This document shows, piece after piece, positions 1 to 6,830 of a DNA stretch of 9,819 nucleotides; the stretch's first letter is position 1, and every line of letters starts with the position of its first letter. The translations under genes and the position numbers were made by a program. This stretch comes from CAYZPE01 sp964626625. GTDB lineage: Bacteria; Patescibacteriota; Minisyncoccia; Phycocordibacterales; CAYZPE01. Where the stretch lies: the NCBI GenBank assembly GCA_964626625.1, contig CAZVFV010000029.1, positions 1 to 9,819 on the forward strand, in the 5' to 3' direction. The notes under the pieces were generated by a model that saw only the letters and a list, made by a program, of their open reading frames with translations, did not search any database and was not told where the DNA came from.

Positions 1-70
1 CGCGTTTGTCCGCCGCCTTCTGGGCCCGCTCTTCCGGGTCGAGCTGCCCGTTTCCGTTCTTGTCGTATTG
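1..70 (-). pseudogene. EF-hand gene remnant, cut by the window's left edge
   Basis: Read on the minus strand, this stretch encodes QYDKNGNGQLDPEERAQKAA followed by DKR, which is a canonical 12-residue EF-hand loop and the start of its exit helix. By hand alignment 63 of 69 bases (1-69) match 6958-7026, the third EF-hand of the intact gene at 6845-7396, and the similarity stops abruptly near position 70. The reading frame stays open upstream to a TGA at 218-220, but it has no ATG, GTG, TTG or CTG in that interval and its sequence there is unlike an EF-hand protein. This looks like the 3' part of a second EF-hand gene that lost its 5' end. The part beyond base 1 is not visible, so an intact C-terminal half could continue outside the window. 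Alternatives are a recombination footprint or a gene with an unrecognised start. Confidence 0.7.
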
Positions 71-116
71 ATCCGCCCCGCGTGCTGGAGCAGCGTCCCT
101 AAAGATTTGGACTTGG

Positions 117-193
117 GGTAGGGCGAACCCTCCGGGTGAGCGCGGCTCGGCGGGACGCTGCCGAGTGTCGCTTGCGCTCGGTAACGCCCTACC
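117..193. repeat. REP-like palindromic element
   Basis: This 77-bp element has perfect 9-bp inverted ends, GGTAGGGCG at 117-125 and CGCCCTACC at 185-193. Nested inside are two smaller perfect hairpins, ACCC/GGGT at 127-130 and 134-137, and CTCGGC/GCCGAG at 146-151 and 160-165. It lies just upstream (minus-strand sense) of the broken EF-hand fragment, in DNA with no intact gene. The architecture resembles REP or small MITE-type intergenic palindromes. I infer it is dispersed in the genome, but only one full copy is visible here. It could also serve as a transcription-ending structure. Confidence 0.5.
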
Positions 194-258
194 AGCGTAA
201 CCCTGTTTCCCTAATTTTCAGGGGACGTTGGTCTCATCCTCAATTCAGCAATACCTGA
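194..258. other. Intergenic DNA without a recognisable gene
   Basis: Together with 1-193 and 259-436 this makes a stretch of over 400 bases with no intact gene. Between the two inverted-repeat elements I see only a weak CCCTG/CAGGG pairing (201-205 and 219-223) and the TGA at 218-220 that closes the minus-strand frame of the EF-hand fragment. No promoter, tRNA or attachment site is evident. Confidence 0.4.
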
Positions 259-387
259 GAGACACGGATTACACCGATTAGCGCGGATGACCGAGATAGC
301 ACGAACACCACGTCTGTTTGAGCTTCACCTGCGAGGTGAATAGCCGTTTTCCCACAATCAATTGCTCTCCGTGATAATCCGTGTCTC
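259..387. repeat. Inverted-repeat-bounded intergenic element
   Basis: The 13-bp sequence GAGACACGGATTA at 259-271 is repeated as a perfect reverse complement, TAATCCGTGTCTC, at 375-387. Together they bound a 129-bp block. The interior has no plausible gene but holds a perfect 7-bp hairpin at 324-340. The 'cacggatta' style of sequence resembles dispersed non-coding repeats I associate with Verrucomicrobia and Planctomycetes, though I cannot confirm that here. No flanking target duplication is obvious. It could be a MITE remnant or a transcribed structure downstream of the 437-1096 gene. Confidence 0.45.
324..340. terminator. Hairpin downstream of the last gene, possible terminator
   Basis: TTCACCT at 324-330 and AGGTGAA at 334-340 form a perfect 7-bp stem with a 3-nt GCG loop, about 100 nt past the stop codon of the PEP-CTERM-like gene. 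There is no U-run after it in the minus-strand direction, so a classical intrinsic terminator is not shown. It is the best local candidate for stopping or protecting the 3' end of the operon transcript, and it sits inside the larger inverted repeat at 259-387. Confidence 0.3.
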
Positions 388-436
388 CCACTGCGGTTTC
401 CAGGATGAAAATCTCAGGATCGTGACTTGTGTCGGG

Positions 437-1096
437 TTAGCAGGCGTGCGCTTGCCGAGCTGCGCGGCGACGGGCGAGCAGGGCGAGGGCGAGCAGCGGG
501 CCGACGGCGGCGAGGCCGGAGGTGAGGAATTCGGGGACGTCGACGCTGCGGGCGGCGTTGAGTTGGTCAAAGTCCAGGCCGAGGAGGGTGGAGGCGAAGG
601 CGTCGCCGCCGGTCAACTGGAAGCTGGCGACGGCGGCGAGGTTGAAGCCGACGGTGGGCGTGAGCGTGGCACCGAAGGTGGTGAAGCCGGCCGTGCCGAA
701 GTCGGCCGTCAGAAAGGTGACATCGGCGGTGGTGAACGCGGTGTCGACAAGCCGGACCTTAAAGCTCGGCGCGGTGTTGACCGTGAGGAGGCGGAGCGCG
801 ACGGTGAGCAGGTCGTAGCCAGTGAGGTCGAGCGACGTAGTGAAGGCGCGCTCGAGATACGCGGTATCGGCGGTGGTGACGCCGTCCAGTCGATAGAAGC
901 CCGCCCCTTGGCTGAGGCCGGCGGCGGGCGAGGTGTCAGGGGCGAACGGGTCGCCGGAGGCGGACCAGTCACCGAAGAAGACGGTGTCCGGGGTCTCGAA
1001 AGAAGTGAAGGTCTCGAGGCTGAGGGCGCGAAGCGCGGGAGCGGGGAGCGCGAGCGTGAGCGCGAACGCGGCGAGGAGGGTAAGTTTGGTTTTCAT
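437..1096 (-). CDS. Secreted protein with PEP-CTERM-like sorting tail
   Basis: A 219-residue protein whose biochemical function I do not recognise. Residues 1-24 form a signal peptide (MKTK, then a hydrophobic stretch ending near ALRA). Residues 27-180 are rich in Thr, Ala, Phe and Asp with alternating hydrophobics, consistent with a single beta-sandwich domain. The C-terminus has the three parts of an exosortase-type signal: VPEF at 187-190, a hydrophobic helix at about 193-208, and an Arg cluster at 209-214. The usual motif is VPEP, so the final Pro is replaced, and the tail runs on to end in HAC. In PEP-CTERM systems such tails direct cleavage by exosortase and export to the surface or matrix. 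I chose the ATG at 1094-1096 because it begins the signal peptide; a longer in-frame start at 1315 would add Arg/His-rich residues that overlap the upstream gene. The start lies 5 nt after the lyase TGA with no Shine-Dalgarno, which suggests translational coupling. Confidence 0.8.
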   Translation of the reverse strand: MKTKLTLLAAFALTLALPAPALRALSLETFTSFETPDTVFFGDWSASGDPFAPDTSPAAGLSQGAGFYRLDGVTTADTAYLERAFTTSLDLTGYDLLTVALRLLTVNTAPSFKVRLVDTAFTTADVTFLTADFGTAGFTTFGATLTPTVGFNLAAVASFQLTGGDAFASTLLGLDFDQLNAARSVDVPEFLTSGLAAVGPLLALALLARRRAARQAHAC

Positions 1097-1101
1097 GTTT
1101 T

Positions 1102-4100
1102 TCAGTATGGCTTGTTGTAGGTGAGATCGGTGGTTCCGGCAGTGGCACCAGGGCGTTGGAGCAGAAGCACGGTGCCGGCGGGGAGGCTGACAGTGTCGGC
1201 GTTGACACCGGCGGCAGTCTGCCAATAGGTGCCGTTGTAGATGTAGGGTATCCAGCCGGTGCCGCTGTAGAGGCCGACGGCGTCGGCGGTCGCGGTGGAG
1301 AGGCCCGCGCGCCAACCCGGGAGGAGGGTCTGCAACGCGAGGCCGCCGAGGGTGGTGTTCGTCGGGAAACCGGTGGTGAGGCCGGTGGTGCCGGCGTTGT
1401 TGACGGGCGTGCGGTAGGCGGTGCCGAGGACGCGGCCGACCCAGGTCAGCGTGAGGCTGGCACCCCTACGCAGGACGAGGAGCGCGGCGCCGGGGCGGAG
1501 CACGACGTTGTTGGCGTTGCTCGCGACGCCGGATGTGCGGCGCCAGAAGCCGAGCGTGTTGTCGTAGTAGAACGCGAGCCACGCGGTGCCGCTGCGGACT
1601 TGGACGACGTCGGCGTTGGCCGAGGAGGTGCCGCCTTGGAAGGTGGCTCCACCGAAGAGCGTGCCGAGGGTGTCGAGCGGGACGAGTTCGAAGGTGTCGT
1701 CGGGAGCGATGCCGAGGGCGATGAGGTCCGCGCCGGCGACAGTGAGGCTCGTCGTGGTGTTGGCCGCGAGGTCGAGGAGTTTGCCGACGGCCACGCCACT
1801 CGTGAGGCGCAGGGCCCAAGGCGCGGCGGGATTGGCGAGGTTGCCGGTCCAGCCGCCGAGGCTTTGCGTGATCGTCGTCGCGGTGAGCGCCTCGATCTTG
1901 GCGGCGCGCAGGCCGATGGGCGTCGCGCCGAGGCCGTCCAGCGGCAGGCCGAAGGCGGTCGTCACACCGGTGGGCAGCGTGGCCTTCAGGTAGCCGAGCG
2001 GCACGGTGGTGAGGCCGGCGACGTTGAGGCGCAGGAACTGTTTCGGGGCGGTCAGCGGGATCGAGGCGACGAGCGTCTCGGTCGAGGCGGTCGAGGATTC
2101 GAGGGATACGGCGAGCGGGCTCCACCCGAAAAGATCGGTTGATGTCTCGGCCGCGAACGCGGCAGCGGCGAGCTTTGCGCGCGTGAAGCGCAGGACGAAG
2201 CGGTTGCTCTCGACGGTGCCGGTCGGCTGGCCGTTCGCGTCCGGCGAGAGCGGGCTCAGGCCGAGGAATTGCTCAAGCTGGTTTGCCACGCCGTCGCCGT
2301 CGGGATCGGCGGTGGAGGTGTTGTTCGCGGCGGTCAAGCCGTTCGCGGCGGCCCACGTGGCGTAGGGCTCCGAGACGGACAACGTGGCGGCGGGCGCGCT
2401 CGTGGCGGAGCCGGCGGCGTTGGTGGCGGTCACGGTGTAGGTGCCCGCGTGGGAGAGCTGCGCGCTGGCAATGTTAAGCGTCGTAGCGGTCTGGCCACCG
2501 AGGAGGACATTGTCCTTATACCACTGGAGGGTCGGGGTGGGCATGCCGGTCGCGACGACGGTGAACGTCACCGGCGCACCGAGCACGACGCTCTGCGAGG
2601 CGGGCGGCGTGGTGATCGCGGGGGCGACGGATCCGCCGATAGCGAAGTTGGCAACCGTCAGGGTGCCTGCGCCACCGTTGGCGGCGGCATCGACCACGGC
2701 CCCCCAGTTGTTGAGGGTCGTAACGGCGGCCTGCTCGGTGCGGAAGGCGTAGTTGCTGCCCACCGTAAGCTCGGAGCCACCGGCTGGCGTGACGTAGACC
2801 GAGTAGCTGCGCGCTGGCACGTTCACAACCAACCGGAAAGTGTAGGTCTTGTTGGAGGCGAAGGGAATCGTGCTCGCGGGGTAGGCGCTGCCATTGCGGG
2901 CGTCGATCTTGCCGGTGGTATTGAAGCGCACCGCGCACGCAAAGCCGGAGAAGGTCGTTCGGCTGCCACTGGACAGGCCGATCAAGGCATTGGTCGGGCT
3001 CGCTGACGGAGTTGCTTGGAAGGTCGCCGTGAAGGTGCCGGTCTGCGCCGGCATGGCGGTGTTCGTCCACCCGGCACCGGCGGACACAACCACCGTGCCC
3101 GGGGCAATAAACGTGTAGGTCGCCGAGGCCACTGCGCTCGTCGTCTCACCGGTCTTATAACCCACGGTTTTGATCGTCGTGGTGGTGCTCACCGTGATGG
3201 GGGCGGTGTAGACCGTGCCCACCGTCTCACTCGGCGTTGAGCCGTCTAAGGTGAAACGGATCGTCGCACCGCTCGTCGTGCTGTTCAGGGTCACGGACTG
3301 CGGCGAGGAATAGGTGCCGCCAACTGGGTTGAAGGTCGGGTTGGCCACGGTCGGCGTGCCACCACCGTAGGAGATGCCGAGATCAATGAGCTTACTCTGC
3401 ACGAGATCGGGGCCGGGCCAGCCGAGGCCATAGCCGGGGAACGCCTGGATGGAATAACCGAGGCGGTTGCCCACAGAGTCAAAGGCACCGGGGGTGTTGG
3501 CCCCGCTGTTGCCGGTCCAAGAGGTGTCGGGAATGAAATGGTCGAGGAAAGCGGATTGTTTCCATGTCCGCGGATCATCCCAAGTGGAGTTAGGAATAGC
3601 GACGCCGGGGGTATCGCCGGTCGACGAGGCCAGATCGAAGCCGTAGGTGGAGCGCCAAACCGGGAGCGTCTTGCCCTCCAAGAGAGCGTTGGAGTCATTG
3701 CCAAACCAGTTGGAGTTGCTCGACGTGATGGCGGCCCCAGCACTTACGCTATCGAAGGTGAAATCGGCAATGCCTGCGGGCACGACCACCAAATTGTTCG
3801 CGAGCGCGACGTTGGCGGCATCGACAAGGAAGTTGATGGCCGCGCGGTTGTTGGCGGAACGAAGCAGGGTGTTATGGTTGAAGATGACATCCTCGGAGTT
3901 GATCTGCACGTTGTGCTTAAAGGAATTGAACACGACATTGCCGGAGACTTGGAGGTGGGCCTGACTATTCGCCCCCTGATAGGTGCCGATGCGGATGCCG
4001 TTGTTCGTGGCTCCACCGTTAATCGTGTTGCCGACCACCCAATAGTAGACGCCATCATGGCCAAGCTGGATGCCCATCTCGCAGCCGCCGGTGCCATAAC

Positions 4101-6684
4101 CGCTGAGCGCCGTGCACTGCAGGCGATTGGCCACGACCTTGAAATCCTCGCGCGTGGTCTCGGTGGCGATGTCGATCAGATCTTCCGTGGAGGAGTTTCC
4201 AATGACGTCGTTGTCGAGGATCCAGAAGTGATTGCCGACTTCCTGGACCGGGGTGACCCAATTCTTGGGATGGATGACGATGCCGTCATTGGTCTTCATG
4301 CCCCAGACAAAATTCGAGACGATGGCAATATAGTCGGTGTATTCCCAGCAAACGATCCCGTTGTCGCTGCCGACGACCGAGACTTCGTTGTTAAAGATGG
4401 TGACCTGCTCGGTGTAACGAATCTGGAACGTGTCACCCACATCAAGGTCGCGAATCATGAGGTAGCGGCTTTTGGCAGATAGGGTGCCCGAGAGGCTGAT
4501 GGTGCCCGAGAGACGAGGCCGGCTGCCGCTATCGTAGGCGCCGAAGACCAGGCGATTGCCCGCTCCAGAGGCTCCGGCGACACTGAAGAGGTTCAAGTTG
4601 CCCGTGAAGGTAACCCCACGCTTAAAGAGATAATGGGTGCCTGCAGCGGCGGTCTGAGCGTGACTGGCCACCTTGCCGGCGGTCTGCCATGGGGCCGCGC
4701 GGGTGCCAGCGGCGGAGTCGTTGCCGCTGACAGAGTCGACGTAAAACTTAGGCCGCCCACCCGAGTCAGGCTCGTCGACCGACGGTCCACCCTCCGCATA
4801 AGTAAGGGAGTCAGCGCTCGGAGGCGTTGCACCGAGGGAGAAGTTCCAAGCGAGGAGCGTGCCGGCGCCGCCGTTGCCGGGGACGTCGACGACTACCGCC
4901 CAGTTATTGAGGCTGGTGACCGTGTTCTGCTCGGTGCGGAAGGCGTAATTCGTGCCGACCGTGAGCTCGGAGCCGCCGGCCGGCGTGACGTAGATCGAGT
5001 AGGTGTGCGCGGTGACGTTTACCACCAACCGGAAGGAGTAGGTGGTATTGGCGGAGAACGGAATCACGCTTGCGGCCGCATAGGCACCGCCGTTGCGGGC
5101 ATCAATGTTGCCCGAGGTGTTGAAACGCACCGCCGTGGCCAAGCCGGTGAACGCGGTTTGTGAGCCGTTTGACAGACCCACCACCGCACTGTTCGGCGAG
5201 GCGGAGGGCGACGCATTAAACGTCGCCGTAAACGTGCCGGTCTGTGCTGTCATCGACGTGTTCACAAAGCTTCCGCCGGTATTTGCCACCACGGTTCCGG
5301 GAGGGACAATGGTATAAATCGACGTGGCCACCGAGCTCGTCGTTTCGCCGGTTTTATAACCAATGGCTTTGATCGTCGTGGTGGCGCTCACCGCAATCGG
5401 GGCGCTGTAAATGGTGCCCGTGGTCTCGTTCGGGGTAGAGCCATCGAGCGTGAAGCGAATGGTCGCTCCGCTCGTCGAGGTGCTCAGACTGACCGATTGA
5501 GCGCCTGCATAGGTCCCGCTCGCCGGGCTGAAGGTCGGCGTCCACACCGTCGGGGTGCCGGGTGTGCCGCTCGGATCGCCGAGATCGCGGAACGTCATGA
5601 TGGTCCACAGACCGACCGTGTTGTAGGACCAATTATCGCCACCCCAGTCGCTGGTCGCTTTAAACGCATCCATCTTGGGCGTAGAGAGGCCCTTGCGGTT
5701 CTTGTAGTGATTATAAGCGATATCCCAGCCCGGATAGGCCTTGAAATTCTGGGAATCGACCCGGCCTGCCGTGCCTTCGAGGCCGATCAGAAGGCGATTA
5801 TTGAGGGCGCTATAAAGGTCTTCACCCTGCTTCCAAGCCATCTCGGCGACGTTGGTGAGTGCCAGGACGCCCATTTGCTCGTGACGTTGGTCACGGGTGG
5901 TCTCCTGGGTGGTGCCATCGGTGCGCACATAATTGCCAAGGGAGCCGTTGCCGCTGCCGGAGAGAAAGTAATCACGCGCACGGTTGTAGATGGTGCGGTC
6001 GTTGAGGACGATCCCGATTCCCATCATGCATGAAGTAATCGTAGCGTCCCAATTGCCGTTAAAGTTCCCCTGAAAGCTCTGGATTACGGGGTAGAATTCA
6101 TTGCGCAGCATGTTGTCGAACGCCGTCCAGGCACCGGGGGCGGCACCCGTGTAGGTCGACTTCACGATCTCGGCGGCATCGCAGAAAAACAGCCCAATCA
6201 TAGAACCATTGAGTTTCGCGTTATCACCTGTAATAGAGGTGAGCGTGGTGCCCCAAGCGTTACAGATTTGGATGACCTTTTCTGCGTGGGCGGTATTGCC
6301 CGTCACATACCACTGGATCGCATGGATGTAGGCTGCGGTCGAGTCCGTCAGGCCCTCCCAAACTCCGGTATCCGGGCTCTCGTAGTAACCGACATTGATC
6401 GTGCTGACAGCCCTCGGAGTGAAGCTTAGACTGCTCGGATTGCGGCCAGGTTGGTTGGCTCCATCCCAAGCCAGCATATTATTATAAGCACCCTTCCATG
6501 GGGCTTGGTTGGCGAGAATGCGGGACTTCATTAGATCCAAGTCGACTAGGCTGTGGCGCACACCGGGGTGATTGAATGCTTGGGCGTTAAGACTTGGCGC
6601 GGCGAGGCCGACGAAGACCAAGGCTAGTAACGTCGGGAGAGTGCGTCGAAGCCAGAGCGCGGGGAATCGGGTAATGCTTTTCAT
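1102..6684 (-). CDS. Giant secreted multidomain polysaccharide lyase-like protein
   Basis: An 1860-residue exported protein that probably degrades an acidic polysaccharide. Residues 1-36 are a signal peptide (basic WLRR, hydrophobic core, AQA cleavage site). Residues 37-370 resemble the alginate lyase superfamily helical toroid: FNHPGVRHSLVDLDLMKSRI near the start, NWDAT at 211-215, RDQRH at 264-268 with candidate catalytic His268, and AYNHY with candidate Tyr324 or Tyr327. Residues 381-460 are a chitobiase-C-type beta domain and 461-618 a beta-sandwich of unknown family. Residues 646-1105 look like a right-handed parallel beta-helix, opening with FYVDSVSGNDSAAGT as many such enzymes do. The beta-domain and sandwich pair recurs at 1112-1350. 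An Ig-like domain (1353-1437, with WYKDN and AGTYTVTATN), a calcium-type hinge DPDGDGVANQLEQFLG (1460-1475) and a TIGR02597-like region (about 1555-1860) follow. No catalytic residue could be assigned in the beta-helix, so it may bind rather than cut. The substrate is unknown. Confidence 0.88.
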   Translation of the reverse strand: MKSITRFPALWLRRTLPTLLALVFVGLAAPSLNAQAFNHPGVRHSLVDLDLMKSRILANQAPWKGAYNNMLAWDGANQPGRNPSSLSFTPRAVSTINVGYYESPDTGVWEGLTDSTAAYIHAIQWYVTGNTAHAEKVIQICNAWGTTLTSITGDNAKLNGSMIGLFFCDAAEIVKSTYTGAAPGAWTAFDNMLRNEFYPVIQSFQGNFNGNWDATITSCMMGIGIVLNDRTIYNRARDYFLSGSGNGSLGNYVRTDGTTQETTRDQRHEQMGVLALTNVAEMAWKQGEDLYSALNNRLLIGLEGTAGRVDSQNFKAYPGWDIAYNHYKNRKGLSTPKMDAFKATSDWGGDNWSYNTVGLWTIMTFRDLGDPSGTPGTPTVWTPTFSPASGTYAGAQSVSLSTSTSGATIRFTLDGSTPNETTGTIYSAPIAVSATTTIKAIGYKTGETTSSVATSIYTIVPPGTVVANTGGSFVNTSMTAQTGTFTATFNASPSASPNSAVVGLSNGSQTAFTGLATAVRFNTSGNIDARNGGAYAAASVIPFSANTTYSFRLVVNVTAHTYSIYVTPAGGSELTVGTNYAFRTEQNTVTSLNNWAVVVDVPGNGGAGTLLAWNFSLGATPPSADSLTYAEGGPSVDEPDSGGRPKFYVDSVSGNDSAAGTRAAPWQTAGKVASHAQTAAAGTHYLFKRGVTFTGNLNLFSVAGASGAGNRLVFGAYDSGSRPRLSGTISLSGTLSAKSRYLMIRDLDVGDTFQIRYTEQVTIFNNEVSVVGSDNGIVCWEYTDYIAIVSNFVWGMKTNDGIVIHPKNWVTPVQEVGNHFWILDNDVIGNSSTEDLIDIATETTREDFKVVANRLQCTALSGYGTGGCEMGIQLGHDGVYYWVVGNTINGGATNNGIRIGTYQGANSQAHLQVSGNVVFNSFKHNVQINSEDVIFNHNTLLRSANNRAAINFLVDAANVALANNLVVVPAGIADFTFDSVSAGAAITSSNSNWFGNDSNALLEGKTLPVWRSTYGFDLASSTGDTPGVAIPNSTWDDPRTWKQSAFLDHFIPDTSWTGNSGANTPGAFDSVGNRLGYSIQAFPGYGLGWPGPDLVQSKLIDLGISYGGGTPTVANPTFNPVGGTYSSPQSVTLNSTTSGATIRFTLDGSTPSETVGTVYTAPITVSTTTTIKTVGYKTGETTSAVASATYTFIAPGTVVVSAGAGWTNTAMPAQTGTFTATFQATPSASPTNALIGLSSGSRTTFSGFACAVRFNTTGKIDARNGSAYPASTIPFASNKTYTFRLVVNVPARSYSVYVTPAGGSELTVGSNYAFRTEQAAVTTLNNWGAVVDAAANGGAGTLTVANFAIGGSVAPAITTPPASQSVVLGAPVTFTVVATGMPTPTLQWYKDNVLLGGQTATTLNIASAQLSHAGTYTVTATNAAGSATSAPAATLSVSEPYATWAAANGLTAANNTSTADPDGDGVANQLEQFLGLSPLSPDANGQPTGTVESNRFVLRFTRAKLAAAAFAAETSTDLFGWSPLAVSLESSTASTETLVASIPLTAPKQFLRLNVAGLTTVPLGYLKATLPTGVTTAFGLPLDGLGATPIGLRAAKIEALTATTITQSLGGWTGNLANPAAPWALRLTSGVAVGKLLDLAANTTTSLTVAGADLIALGIAPDDTFELVPLDTLGTLFGGATFQGGTSSANADVVQVRSGTAWLAFYYDNTLGFWRRTSGVASNANNVVLRPGAALLVLRRGASLTLTWVGRVLGTAYRTPVNNAGTTGLTTGFPTNTTLGGLALQTLLPGWRAGLSTATADAVGLYSGTGWIPYIYNGTYWQTAAGVNADTVSLPAGTVLLLQRPGATAGTTDLTYNKPY
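2635..3351 (-). repeat. Internal duplicated module pair, copy 2
   Basis: Codes for residues 1112-1350, directly after the beta-helix domain. It shares SGATIRFTLDGSTP, YKTGETTS, QTGTFTATF, FRLVVNV, YVTPAGGSELTVG and NYAFRTEQ with copy 1 at 4831-5544. The conserved order of both modules shows that they were duplicated as one unit. Silent and replacement differences are scattered along the copies, so the duplication is not very recent. Confidence 0.85.
4831..5544 (-). repeat. Internal duplicated module pair, copy 1
   Basis: Codes for residues 381-618 of the giant protein: a chitobiase-C-like domain (SGATIRFTLDGSTPNE) followed by a beta-sandwich (FRLVVNV, YVTPAGGSELTVG, NYAFRTEQ). It directly follows the alginate-lyase-like domain. 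Copy 2 lies at 2635-3351. The two copies align along their whole length with long identical peptide runs and roughly a one-residue gap. This pattern is typical of carbohydrate-binding or spacer modules attached to catalytic domains. Confidence 0.85.
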
Positions 6685-6738
6685 GTTATCTATTTTGATG
6701 GAATGATCTGACTAAGGGGAAAATGAATTCATCTTTGG
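6685..6738 (-). promoter_or_regulatory. AT-rich leader upstream of the giant lyase gene
   Basis: These bases, just upstream of the ATG at 6682-6684, are clearly richer in A and T than the surrounding GC-rich DNA, which fits a promoter and leader for the lyase and the PEP-CTERM-like gene. I found no convincing -35/-10 pair. There is also no Shine-Dalgarno: the bases before the ATG read CAAAATAGATAAC. The position is inferred from composition and from the 160-nt gap after the EF-hand gene. Confidence 0.4.
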
Positions 6739-6748
6739 GCGGCCGGTG

Positions 6749-6786
6749 CCGTCTTGTCTGGGGCGCACCGAGGTGGCCGAAGACGG
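6749..6786. other. Intergenic stem-loop with nested hairpin
   Basis: CCGTCTT at 6749-6755 pairs perfectly with AAGACGG at 6780-6786, enclosing a small CACC/GGTG hairpin at 6766-6775. It lies between the EF-hand and lyase genes. It may act with the hairpin at 6807-6830 to end or attenuate transcription, or it may be chance pairing in GC-rich DNA. Confidence 0.3.
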
Positions 6787-6806
6787 GTAAAAGCCGGGCG
6801 AACGTA

Positions 6807-6830
6807 GAGGGCGGTGGAACCCCCGCCCTC
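6807..6830 (-). terminator. GC-rich hairpin after the EF-hand gene, possible terminator
   Basis: GAGGGCGG at 6807-6814 and CCGCCCTC at 6823-6830 form a perfect 8-bp stem with an 8-nt loop, 14 nt past the EF-hand stop codon. The structure is strong, but no U-run follows it in the transcribed direction. It is therefore either a non-canonical terminator, a 3'-end stabiliser, or a REP-like palindrome. It may separate the receptor/EF-hand unit from the lyase unit. Confidence 0.45.

Noticed and set aside
1..436. Possible CRISPR array or tRNA in the left non-coding region
   Set aside because: The repeats are single inverted pairs rather than regularly spaced direct repeats, and no tRNA cloverleaf or anticodon arm could be drawn.
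362..1120. Plus-strand open frame of 252 codons
   Set aside because: It is antisense to the PEP-CTERM-like gene; its product is Gly/Glu/Arg-rich low complexity, as expected from the reverse of a GC-rich gene. No signal or domain is seen.
1156..2142. Plus-strand open frame of 328 codons
   Set aside because: It is antisense to the lyase C-terminus, with Gly/Ala/Glu/Arg-rich composition and no recognisable motif.
3538..4482. Plus-strand open frame of 314 codons
   Set aside because: Its composition looks more protein-like (Asp/Val/Ile-rich), but it is fully antisense to the beta-helix domain, whose Asn/Gly-rich repeats generate such a shadow. It has no start context or known domain.
5497..6033. 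Plus-strand open frame of 178 codons
   Set aside because: It lies antisense within the alginate-lyase-like domain, which has clear family motifs on the minus strand.
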